DNA from: a virus
Virus record (IMG/VR): IMGVR_UViG_3300038716_000173
Coordinates: 1-39,437 of that record
Strand: one strand, 5' to 3'
DNA: 39,437 nucleotides
Part shown: positions 30,428 through 37,674 of the stretch, in pieces
How the letters are laid out: every line of letters starts with the position of its first letter
Numbering within the stretch: the first letter of the stretch is position 1
Made by a program: the position numbers and the translations under genes
The notes under the pieces: generated by a model
Database searches by the model: none
What the model was told of the DNA's origin: nothing
Seen by the model: the letters and a program-made list of their open reading frames with translations, nothing else

Positions 30428-30859
30428 ATGAAACGCTTATTAACCGTCTTATCACTACTGTTTATACCTGAAGCTGGAGCAGTTCCTGTGATTCCAAATT
30501 TCACTCAAGGAGGAATGACCAGCCATACAGAGACAACATCTAAGGTAACGGAGACGATAAATTCAATTGATTATCAAACAGGGTGGCAGTATACTGTGAC
30601 CGGCACCAATGTCGATCATTCGGGATCAAGCATCTCTCCAGATGCAGTTACTGGTAATTCAAATACGCTTCAAGGTGTGACTTCTACATGGACGGGTCTA
30701 GACGCTGCAAACAAACCAGATTGGACAATAGTGAATCCTGCTGGCAGCTTTCAATTTACAGAATCTTATCGCGCTCCAGGGATGGTCAACCAGACCATAA
30801 TACAAAGAGTCACCGAGATCCAAAGTGTGACCGACACAACGTCAACTTTCAGCAATTAA
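30428..30859 (+). CDS. Exported protein 2
   Basis: A 143-aa protein with a signal peptide (MKRLLTVLSLLFIPEAGA, cleavage before VPVI). The mature part is Thr/Ser-rich (TSHTETTSKVTETINSID). Its stop at 30857-30859 sits inside the region where the third exported protein's signal sequence begins in a -1 frame. From memory, similar pairs of exported proteins occur in cyanophages. Function unknown. Confidence 0.6.
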   Translation: MKRLLTVLSLLFIPEAGAVPVIPNFTQGGMTSHTETTSKVTETINSIDYQTGWQYTVTGTNVDHSGSSISPDAVTGNSNTLQGVTSTWTGLDAANKPDWTIVNPAGSFQFTESYRAPGMVNQTIIQRVTEIQSVTDTTSTFSN

Positions 30860-31575
30860 GCTCCTTTCTATTAGTATTTCTCAATGCGGTATCACTACTC
30901 CCCACAGCAGTACGCGCTTCGGACGTTGGCGGTGTTAGCGCCACTGCTAATCCTGTGGCTAATAGTAGTGGTAGTGTCACCAACCAGGCCATTCAGGTTT
31001 TGCAGGGACCATACGTCACCAACACCTACGGAGATGGAATCAGTTGCCAAGGACCTACCCTAAACATCACTCCATTTATTACTGATAGCCATAGCTTTCA
31101 AAAGCCTAGAGAATATTATTATGATGATCCTGTATATGATGTCTCTGACGCCAACGATGATGGAATCGTCGATAATCCCGGCTCCATTCTCTACTACGTG
31201 CCAACAAGAACAGGTCAGAAAGATCAGTTCAACTTGTCCTTGGGAATTTCCGCAACCATTTCCATACCCCTTGATGGAGGACTGCAAGCCAGATGTAAAA
31301 GGGCAGTGGATACACGACTTGCAATGCAAAATCAGCTTATAGCAAATAAAAGATTAGATTTTGAAATAGCACGTCTAAAAAATTGTGGTGAACTATTAAA
31401 AGCGGGAGTAGCCTTTCACCCTAAGTCGAAGTCAGCAGTCATCTGCTCGGACGTCATGTTGGTGAATCCTCCAGGGGTAGTTGGCCCTCATACACATTCT
31501 ATTTCTTCTTCGGCTCCTTTAAAGGAGGGAGACTCCTTTTCTCTCGGTACTGATTTGAACGAATCTCAGAAATAG
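30688..31575 (+). CDS. Exported protein 3, start unresolved (-1 frame to previous gene)
   Basis: The frame open from ATG 30688 (TTG 30721 is the other usable start) contains real protein only from about 30856, where a signal peptide appears (LSSFLLVFLNAVSLLPTAVRA, cleavage before SDVG). The mature part (NPVANSSGSVTNQAIQVLQG, FNLSLGISATISIPLDGGLQ, NKRLDFEIARLKNCGELL) looks like a conserved structured domain with a helical end. No ATG, GTG or TTG precedes the signal peptide closely. Translation may use a -1 frameshift, an unusual start, or the data may hold a one-base error. The end overlaps the convergent gene by 77 bases. Confidence 0.55.
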   Translation: MDGSRRCKQTRLDNSESCWQLSIYRILSRSRDGQPDHNTKSHRDPKCDRHNVNFQQLSSFLLVFLNAVSLLPTAVRASDVGGVSATANPVANSSGSVTNQAIQVLQGPYVTNTYGDGISCQGPTLNITPFITDSHSFQKPREYYYDDPVYDVSDANDDGIVDNPGSILYYVPTRTGQKDQFNLSLGISATISIPLDGGLQARCKRAVDTRLAMQNQLIANKRLDFEIARLKNCGELLKAGVAFHPKSKSAVICSDVMLVNPPGVVGPHTHSISSSAPLKEGDSFSLGTDLNESQK

Positions 31576-32260
31576 TTAATTTCCTTGGAGTTTTACCAAG
31601 TTTCTTCTGAACTGCTGTAATAACTTTTTTGACGATAGGCTTTACAGTTTTTAAAAGTAAATCAGCTAAAGGTTTTGCAAGGACACTAGAAACAACAGCA
31701 GTAGAAGCAATAATTGCAGTAGTAGAAGCAATTTGTGGCGAGGGTAAGTATTGTTCAGTAAATCCAATATCCTCGTATAACGTTATACAAATTGTCTTAT
31801 CTTCATTTAACTCAAAACCTACTACCTTTTCTTTTTGATTCTGAGCAACGTCTCCTATACGTGGAGCATTAGGACCAGGACATGGCACCTCTTTCTTAGG
31901 TACTTCAGGTACTTTTGTTTCTGGAGTTTCAGGAGCAGGTGGGGCTGCGTAGGCAGGAGGTTTTGCTGCAGTGGTATAAACTAAATCCTCAGGACTATAA
32001 TCCATAGCATTGAAACTAGGATATTGCCCATTAGGACATAACGTTTTTAAACCATTTGTATCCTCTATCGGTAAATTTTGTGCTCTCTTATCATCAGGAT
32101 GAAATTCAACACAACCTGGTATATCAACTACAGGAGTACCAATAAGTACAGTAACTGGTGGAGTCTCAGGAGCTGTAGGTTGTACAGGAAGACTCCATAT
32201 TTGAATGTGTGGTGTACTTATCTCAGTGACCTGAATATCAATATCAGGTATCTGTTCCAC
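31499..32260 (-). CDS. Pro-rich protein with membrane helix
   Basis: A 253-aa protein starting with GTG that overlaps the upstream TAG. The N-terminal two-thirds are Pro/Thr/Glu-rich and extended (PPAPETPETKVPEVPKK). A hydrophobic Ala/Thr/Ile segment (about 176-197) could span a membrane, and the tail is basic (KKVITAVQKKLGKTPRK). It may be an anchored spike or a lysis accessory. No family recognised. Confidence 0.5.
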   Translation of the reverse strand: MEQIPDIDIQVTEISTPHIQIWSLPVQPTAPETPPVTVLIGTPVVDIPGCVEFHPDDKRAQNLPIEDTNGLKTLCPNGQYPSFNAMDYSPEDLVYTTAAKPPAYAAPPAPETPETKVPEVPKKEVPCPGPNAPRIGDVAQNQKEKVVGFELNEDKTICITLYEDIGFTEQYLPSPQIASTTAIIASTAVVSSVLAKPLADLLLKTVKPIVKKVITAVQKKLGKTPRKLTISEIRSNQYREKRSLPPLKEPKKK

Positions 32261-32496
32261 TATTTAGGAAGCCCTATACCTAAACCAGCAGAAGGAATTG
32301 GACTAGCTGGTCCAGTCATACTTGGGAGTTTAGTATCTACTAATGAAGGTAGTGATCCAGTAACTGAGTCAAGGACTTGAGACTTAACCTTATTAATAAG
32401 TTGATCTCTTTGTAGGTATACAAATATACCACTCCCGACAATAGCGATAGATACAACGCCAGACGAAAGAGCGATGATATTAATAATTTTTTGCAT
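32260..32496 (-). CDS. Small N-terminally anchored protein
   Basis: A 78-aa protein from ATG 32496 (MQKIINIIALSSGVVSIAIV). It opens with a membrane helix (about 3-26) followed by a helical stretch and a Pro/Gly-rich tail (SAGLGIGLPK). A longer frame upstream lies inside the preceding gene and looks artefactual. The stop shares one base with the next gene's GTG. Confidence 0.5.
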   Translation of the reverse strand: MQKIINIIALSSGVVSIAIVGSGIFVYLQRDQLINKVKSQVLDSVTGSLPSLVDTKLPSMTGPASPIPSAGLGIGLPK

Positions 32497-32497
32497 A

Positions 32498-32746
32498 TCA
32501 GAGTAACCCTTTACCTTTAGTAATAGCTGCATCGATAGCAGTAAAATTCTCAGAGCCCCAGATAGATGTAGTTTCATCTAATTTTTTGTATGCCTTGATT
32601 ATTTCAAGATGGTCTACATTTCTTTTGATTCTTTCCTTAAATTCATCATTAGTTTCATCTGATCTTTTGGTAGTGTTAATAGAGGTAACACTATCACCAG
32701 CAGCAGAAAAGATTGCTGCTACTTCATCGGTTGTTCTTTCTTCCAT
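32498..32746 (-). CDS. Hypothetical helical protein after the fibre gene
   Basis: An 82-aa protein (MEERTTDEVAAIFSAAGDSV) with charged helices (NDEFKERIKRNVDHLEIIKA). It starts 25 bases after the 1256-aa fibre's stop and ends one base before the next start, so it is part of that operon. Perhaps a fibre assembly helper, by position only. Confidence 0.5.
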   Translation of the reverse strand: MEERTTDEVAAIFSAAGDSVTSINTTKRSDETNDEFKERIKRNVDHLEIIKAYKKLDETTSIWGSENFTAIDAAITKGKGLL

Positions 32747-32771
32747 GGAAATAAAAGTGAATAGGTAAATT

Positions 32772-35700
32772 CTACCCTGCTTCGAGGGCAGCGACTTTTG
32801 CAGATAGTTCTTTGACTGCGTTTATTAAATACCAAGTCAAATTATCAGAGTTAACTGTTTTAACTCCCGTTGATTGAGTTTTTACGCACTCTGGTAATAT
32901 TTTTTCTAATTCTTGTGCAATAACTCCTAATTGTTGACCTTCTTTTTCAACTACTGCTGATTTAGGATTATCAAAATCAATAATTTCATCTTCAGTTCTA
33001 TACTCAAAATTACGAATTTGTATTTGATTAAGAATATCTAAACCAGTATTATTATCTACAATATTCTTTTTAACTCTTTCATCAGAAGTAGTTGACCAAG
33101 TTGTAGTATTTCCTGAATGATAAACTCCATTACCAACATTACCAACCATTAAAGTACTATCACCTTTTCCACCAGCGTTATATCCTATAGCTATTGAATA
33201 TTGATCATCAGCAGCATTTGTATTAGCATAAGCACCAATCATGACATTCCTTATGCCAGTGGTTATAGGAGCGTTGTAATCACCTGCTCTATAACCAACA
33301 CAAGTATTGTATTCTCCTGTTGTGATAGCTTTTCCTGCAAGTTTACCAAGGCCAGAATTATAAATACCTGTTGTTAAATCATATAAAGCATCATGACCAA
33401 TACCAGTATTACCTACTCCACCAGTAGACAAAACCAGTGAATTTTGACCAACAGCAACGTTACCAGTACCTGTTACATGAGAATATAAAGCACCAGATCC
33501 ACAAGCAGTGTTTTCACTGGCAGTTGTATTTGCTTCTAAAGCTCTATGTCCGACAGCTGTATTATAGCTACCTTCTGTGTTTGCTTCTAACGCTTCATAG
33601 CCAACACCAACGTTGTACTGTCCAGTTGTAGTTGAATATGCAGACTGGAAACCAAGACTAGTATTACCAGTACCTGTTGAAGTACTAGTCTGGGAGAAAT
33701 ATCCAATAGCTGTATTACCATCAGCCTCAGTTTGAGCATCTAAGCAATAAGCACCCATAGCAACGTTATATTGTCCTGTCGTGTTATTCCCTAAAGCGTT
33801 ATAACCAACGGCTACATTCCTAATTCCTGTTGTGTTGTTGTTTAAGGCAAACGCACCAAAGGCAGTACCTCTATCACCTGTAGTGTTGTCCTGTAAAGCT
33901 CTATAGCCAGTAGCAGTATTATGTTCACCAGATGTATTTTGCTTTATTGCCTCCCAACCAATAGCAGTGTTGTAATTTGCAGTTGTAGGCTTTTCTAAAG
34001 CACTAACACCTATAGCGACGTTGTGCGAGCCTGTAGTGTTATCTGTTAAAGCCGACACACCGACAGCAACGTTTTGTGTGCCTGTAGTGTTATCCATTAA
34101 GGCGTTTACACCAATAGCCGTATTACTTCCACCTGTAGTGGTTGCATACAGGGTTTGAGCACCTAAACCAGTATTTAAGTCGCCTGTCGTAATTACTCGA
34201 CCAGCCGAAAAACCTAAAGCAGTATTGTAACTAGCAGTTGTATTTGCACCTAAAGTATTTTGTCCAATAGCGACGTTATAAGATCCTGTTGTGTTTGCAT
34301 CTAATGCATATGAACCTACAGCAGTATTTACAGCACCAGTTGTATTTGCTTTTAAAGATTGATAACCAACTGCCGTATTATTATCGGCTGTTGTATTTGC
34401 TTGTAAAGCATACATGCCTACAGCAGTATTATAATCTCCTGTAGTATTGTATTGCAGACCATGAGTACCTACAGCAGTATTAAAACCTCCAGTTGTATTT
34501 TCAGATAAAGCTGTGTTACCTACTGCAGTGTTGTAATGACCAGTAGTATTTGCATCTAAGGCATAAGTTCCAACAGCAGTAAGAGTATTACCTGTTGTGT
34601 TATTAGTTAATGCATCAGATCCAACTGCAAGGTTTCCTGCTGCTGTATTTGATTGTAGTGCGTTATTACCAATCGCAACACTTTGATTACTTGTTGTGTT
34701 TGTTTTTAATGCGTTGTATCCAATTCCAATATTGGAAGATCCAGTTGTATTTGCTGTTAAAGATCTAGAACCAAGAGAAGTATTATAGTTACCTGTTGTA
34801 GTTGCATCTAAAGCAGTATAACCAATACCAGTATTTTCAGCTCCTGTAGTATTCGCATATAAAGCATTCTGACCTACACCAGTAAGCTTTGCTCCTGTTG
34901 TATTGTTAGCACAAGCATAATCACCAAAAGCAGTGTTTGTCTCGGCTGTAGTATTTGCATTTAAAGCAAAATTACCAAAAGCACAGTTATAGTTACCTGT
35001 TGTATTTGAAGCTAAAGCTCTATCTCCTAATGCATTATTTCTTGTTCCTGTTGTATTTGTAGTTAACGATTGGAATCCAACAGCAGTGTTATTATCGGCT
35101 GTTGTATTAGCCTCTAACGCCTCTCCTCCAACAGCCGTGTTTTTCTCTCCTGTTGTATTAATGATTAAAGCACGATGACCTAATCCTGTATTTTTTGCTC
35201 CTGTTGTGTTATTAGCTAAAGCACTATATCCAACAGCAACATTCTCATTCGCTGTCGTATTATCTTCTAGAGAATTTTGTCCAACAGCAACGTTATAACT
35301 ACCTGTAGTAGTTAATCTTAAAGCATCAGCACCTACGCCAGTATTACCATCTCCTGTAGTTATTGTTGTTCCTGCTTCGTAACCAATAAGAGTATTATTT
35401 TCAGCATTGGTTCCATCAAAACTATCCCCTGCAGCTGCACCAACTCTGGTATTATTTTGAGCATCAGTGGCGTCAATACCTCCCTCTGCAACTAGTATTC
35501 CAGTAACAGTCGCTCCCGTATTAGATGTCTCAAACCTTGTTACATTATCATATTTAAGAAAACAACCACCATCAGGAACAAATACAGCCATTTCCTCACC
35601 ACCCGTCTTTCTTAGATAGGTGTTGTAAGTCGTATCTATAAATAAATGACCAACAGCATTAGTTATATAAGAATTGGAACCGTCATGATATATGGAACAA

Positions 35701-36542
35701 TCTGATGAAGTTCCAAATGCAGCCTTAGCATTATCCGCAAAAATCAAATCATCTACTGACTTATCCCAAGTAACACTTGCAGATGCACCAGTAAACGTTA
35801 CATCTCCGTCGTGTGTAGCACCATCGTCTACATGGATTCCAATGGTGTTTGTTCCTGTATTGGTTGTCGAAAATTTATGTGCTGAGTCATAATACAAATT
35901 AGTAGCACCATCTATGTTAAATACGGCTACATTATCCGAATCATCATGATTCCTTATACGGACAGAGCTACTAGCTGGCGCAATCATCTTTAATTGACCA
36001 TTAACACTTTTTATCAACGAGTTGGAAGTATCATGATATACCTCTAGGTCCGACGAAGATCCAACTAATAATTTTTTATTATCAGGTAATTTAAATCCAT
36101 TACCGTCAAGAGTGAAAATTTGAACTCCATCTGAAGTGAAACCCATCGTTCCACCAGTTACTGAGTACAATCCTGTATCGTTGTCATTTCCAAAGGTAAT
36201 ACTTGGGGCGGTAGCACTACCTGCAGGGAACTCAGTACCTACTGTGACGTAGTCTGCACCAGATAAAATAACGCCGAAGAAGGCATGTCCATTAGCTGGA
36301 GCTGAACTAAATACAATATTATTTCCTGATATTTTGAAACCTGCACTACCCGTCGGATCAGGTTCTTGAATGACTCCATTAACTGAGATATAAATCTGCT
36401 GAGTGTTAATTGGAAAAGGTACTGGAGCTGATCCTCCAACTAGTAATGCAAACGAAGTTGTGCTCCCATTAAAACTAGAACTTATATCGTCAATAATTTT
36501 GTTGCCTGACTCCGCAACTTGCAGATCATTCCCAATATACAT
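32772..36542 (-). CDS. Tail fibre C with 17-residue repeats and S74 chaperone
   Basis: A 1256-aa fibre. The N-terminal domain (about 1-120: MYIGNDLQVAESGNKIIDDI, FNGSTTSFAL, ISVNGVIQEP) is homologous to fibre A's and should bind the tail. A shaft follows with modules shared with fibre B (WDKSVDDLIFADNAKAAFG, YHDGSNSY). Then come about 44 repeats of 17 residues (NTAVGxxALxxNTTGxx), probably a trimeric left-handed solenoid like YadA heads. The C-terminal 105 residues are an S74 intramolecular chaperone: TSDERVKKNI with the self-cleavage Ser and Lys, LGVIAQELEKILPE and a final coiled coil. After folding it should cleave itself off. Confidence 0.92.
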   Translation of the reverse strand: MYIGNDLQVAESGNKIIDDISSSFNGSTTSFALLVGGSAPVPFPINTQQIYISVNGVIQEPDPTGSAGFKISGNNIVFSSAPANGHAFFGVILSGADYVTVGTEFPAGSATAPSITFGNDNDTGLYSVTGGTMGFTSDGVQIFTLDGNGFKLPDNKKLLVGSSSDLEVYHDTSNSLIKSVNGQLKMIAPASSSVRIRNHDDSDNVAVFNIDGATNLYYDSAHKFSTTNTGTNTIGIHVDDGATHDGDVTFTGASASVTWDKSVDDLIFADNAKAAFGTSSDCSIYHDGSNSYITNAVGHLFIDTTYNTYLRKTGGEEMAVFVPDGGCFLKYDNVTRFETSNTGATVTGILVAEGGIDATDAQNNTRVGAAAGDSFDGTNAENNTLIGYEAGTTITTGDGNTGVGADALRLTTTGSYNVAVGQNSLEDNTTANENVAVGYSALANNTTGAKNTGLGHRALIINTTGEKNTAVGGEALEANTTADNNTAVGFQSLTTNTTGTRNNALGDRALASNTTGNYNCAFGNFALNANTTAETNTAFGDYACANNTTGAKLTGVGQNALYANTTGAENTGIGYTALDATTTGNYNTSLGSRSLTANTTGSSNIGIGYNALKTNTTSNQSVAIGNNALQSNTAAGNLAVGSDALTNNTTGNTLTAVGTYALDANTTGHYNTAVGNTALSENTTGGFNTAVGTHGLQYNTTGDYNTAVGMYALQANTTADNNTAVGYQSLKANTTGAVNTAVGSYALDANTTGSYNVAIGQNTLGANTTASYNTALGFSAGRVITTGDLNTGLGAQTLYATTTGGSNTAIGVNALMDNTTGTQNVAVGVSALTDNTTGSHNVAIGVSALEKPTTANYNTAIGWEAIKQNTSGEHNTATGYRALQDNTTGDRGTAFGAFALNNNTTGIRNVAVGYNALGNNTTGQYNVAMGAYCLDAQTEADGNTAIGYFSQTSTSTGTGNTSLGFQSAYSTTTGQYNVGVGYEALEANTEGSYNTAVGHRALEANTTASENTACGSGALYSHVTGTGNVAVGQNSLVLSTGGVGNTGIGHDALYDLTTGIYNSGLGKLAGKAITTGEYNTCVGYRAGDYNAPITTGIRNVMIGAYANTNAADDQYSIAIGYNAGGKGDSTLMVGNVGNGVYHSGNTTTWSTTSDERVKKNIVDNNTGLDILNQIQIRNFEYRTEDEIIDFDNPKSAVVEKEGQQLGVIAQELEKILPECVKTQSTGVKTVNSDNLTWYLINAVKELSAKVAALEAG
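33165..35400 (-). repeat. About 44 tandem 51-base repeats in fibre C
   Basis: The protein unit is N(T/V)(A/G)(V/I/L)G-x-x-(A/S)L-x-x-NTTG-x-x, 17 residues, repeated without long interruption; only the unit near the end (NTCVGYRAG) is longer. DNA copies are diverged enough that no long identical repeats dominate. Confidence 0.85.
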
Positions 36543-36591
36543 TTGTATTAGATGACTTTGTTATCTTCTATTGTATTTCTACTCTATTTAT

Positions 36592-36918
36592 CTATTCCGC
36601 TTCGAATTTAGTATTTGGACCATCAGAAGAAGGTGCCTTAGGCCATACAACTGCTCCGTAGCCATCTTTAAAATATGTTTGTGGAATATCTCTCAATGCT
36701 TGTCTATAGGCAGACCAAGCTGCTTGATCTACAGTGCAACCTGGTGTCATTGTCCAATCTGTTGTCCAAAGTAAATAGTCTCTTTTCTTTCTAATAATTA
36801 CCCAACTAGTTTCTTCTAATGTAAGAATAGTCTTATCGAATCGTTTATCAATTTCATCCTTAATGGAAGCAAACTGTGCTTGTAATTTACTAATATCACC
36901 AACAGTAGATAATCCCAT
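36592..36918 (-). CDS. Tail assembly chaperone-like protein
   Basis: A 108-aa protein with the signature of Phage_tail_APC-type proteins: RKKRDYLLWTTDWTMTPGC, AAWSAYRQALRDIPQTY and a final VVWPKAPSS. These proteins help tail tip or fibre assembly. The N-terminal 45 residues form a helix (LQAQFASIKDEIDKRF). It lies between fibre C and two small tip genes, as expected. Confidence 0.7.
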   Translation of the reverse strand: MGLSTVGDISKLQAQFASIKDEIDKRFDKTILTLEETSWVIIRKKRDYLLWTTDWTMTPGCTVDQAAWSAYRQALRDIPQTYFKDGYGAVVWPKAPSSDGPNTKFEAE

Positions 36919-36922
36919 AATT

Positions 36923-37264
36923 CTAGGTCTGATCTAGATAACTGAGAGTGAGATCCATTGCAGTTGCTGTATCACAACGTGCTCGTATAACATCACTAGC
37001 TTCGAGAATAATTTTACTACCTGTAATCAGTTCTAAAGAAGATCCAGCAGGAACTGGAACACTTTTCAAGAGATAAACATTATCTCCACTATTAGGAACT
37101 AAGTACACGTCTACGTTTGCACTTGTACTTGTTTTATTTGCAACTAAAGCATTAAGGATAATAACAGTTGAAGAAGCTCCAGCTACGAGAATGTTCGTAT
37201 TTGTACTAGTCACAGCATCTGTAACTAAACTCGATTTAGTTGCTTGTTTGAAGGTATTTGCCAT
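36923..37264 (-). CDS. Conserved hypothetical tail protein
   Basis: A 113-aa beta-rich protein (MANTFKQATKSSLVTDAVTS) with SSTVIILNALVANKTSTSAN and a final MDLTLSYLDQT. I associate this type of small protein with cyanophage tail tips. It could be a connector of fibres. No specific family named. Confidence 0.55.
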   Translation of the reverse strand: MANTFKQATKSSLVTDAVTSTNTNILVAGASSTVIILNALVANKTSTSANVDVYLVPNSGDNVYLLKSVPVPAGSSLELITGSKIILEASDVIRARCDTATAMDLTLSYLDQT

Positions 37265-37265
37265 A

Positions 37266-37670
37266 TTAGCCTAAAGCGACGATGAGAGCGATGTTGTCAT
37301 TAGAATTAAATAAGCCATTCACCGATAGGTTTCCTGTAATAGAAACGTTACCTGGAATAGTTACTGATCCACTTCCATCTATTGTAAGCCTAGCAACGCC
37401 TCCAGTTACCATAGCCACTTGATCAGAACCTGGTGAGATAATTCCAGTGTTTGGATCACTCGCAAATTTTAACGCACAACTTGTTAATGAACCAAGTCCA
37501 AAAGATGAATTAGTTCCATCCTCTCTTAATAGTGCTATACCACCAGTAGTAGTATTATCGTGTACAACACAGACTTTTTTATCTGTGTCTACTGTTACTT
37601 CTCCTACCGCACCAATAAAAGTAGAAGTTTGATTTGTCGATCCTCGACGGAGTTGTACTTGGGTTGCCAT
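37266..37670 (-). CDS. Small fibre with Mtd N-terminal-like domain
   Basis: A 134-aa protein. MATQVQLRRGSTNQTSTF followed by GAVGEVTVDTDKKVCVVHD is the QLRRGxxxxxxxxxGxxGEVxxDT pattern of the major-tropism-determinant N-terminal domain and many tail fibres. The rest is a short beta-repeat (SVTIPGNVSITGNLSVNG) and the end is VALG, the same last four residues as the next fibre. It is probably a tip or connector of the fibre complex. Confidence 0.7.
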   Translation of the reverse strand: MATQVQLRRGSTNQTSTFIGAVGEVTVDTDKKVCVVHDNTTTGGIALLREDGTNSSFGLGSLTSCALKFASDPNTGIISPGSDQVAMVTGGVARLTIDGSGSVTIPGNVSITGNLSVNGLFNSNDNIALIVALG

Positions 37671-37674
37671 AAGA

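Noticed and set aside
30841-30860. Canonical -1 slippery heptamer at the exported protein junction
   Set aside because: The bases before the stop (CAACTTTCAGC) do not fit X XXY YYZ in frame; only a single-tRNA slip on CTTTC is possible, so frameshifting is left open and not claimed.
33165-35400. Regular 51-base repeats resembling a CRISPR-like or minisatellite array
   Set aside because: The repeats are in frame, diverged at DNA level, code for a conserved 17-residue protein unit, and have no spacer structure.
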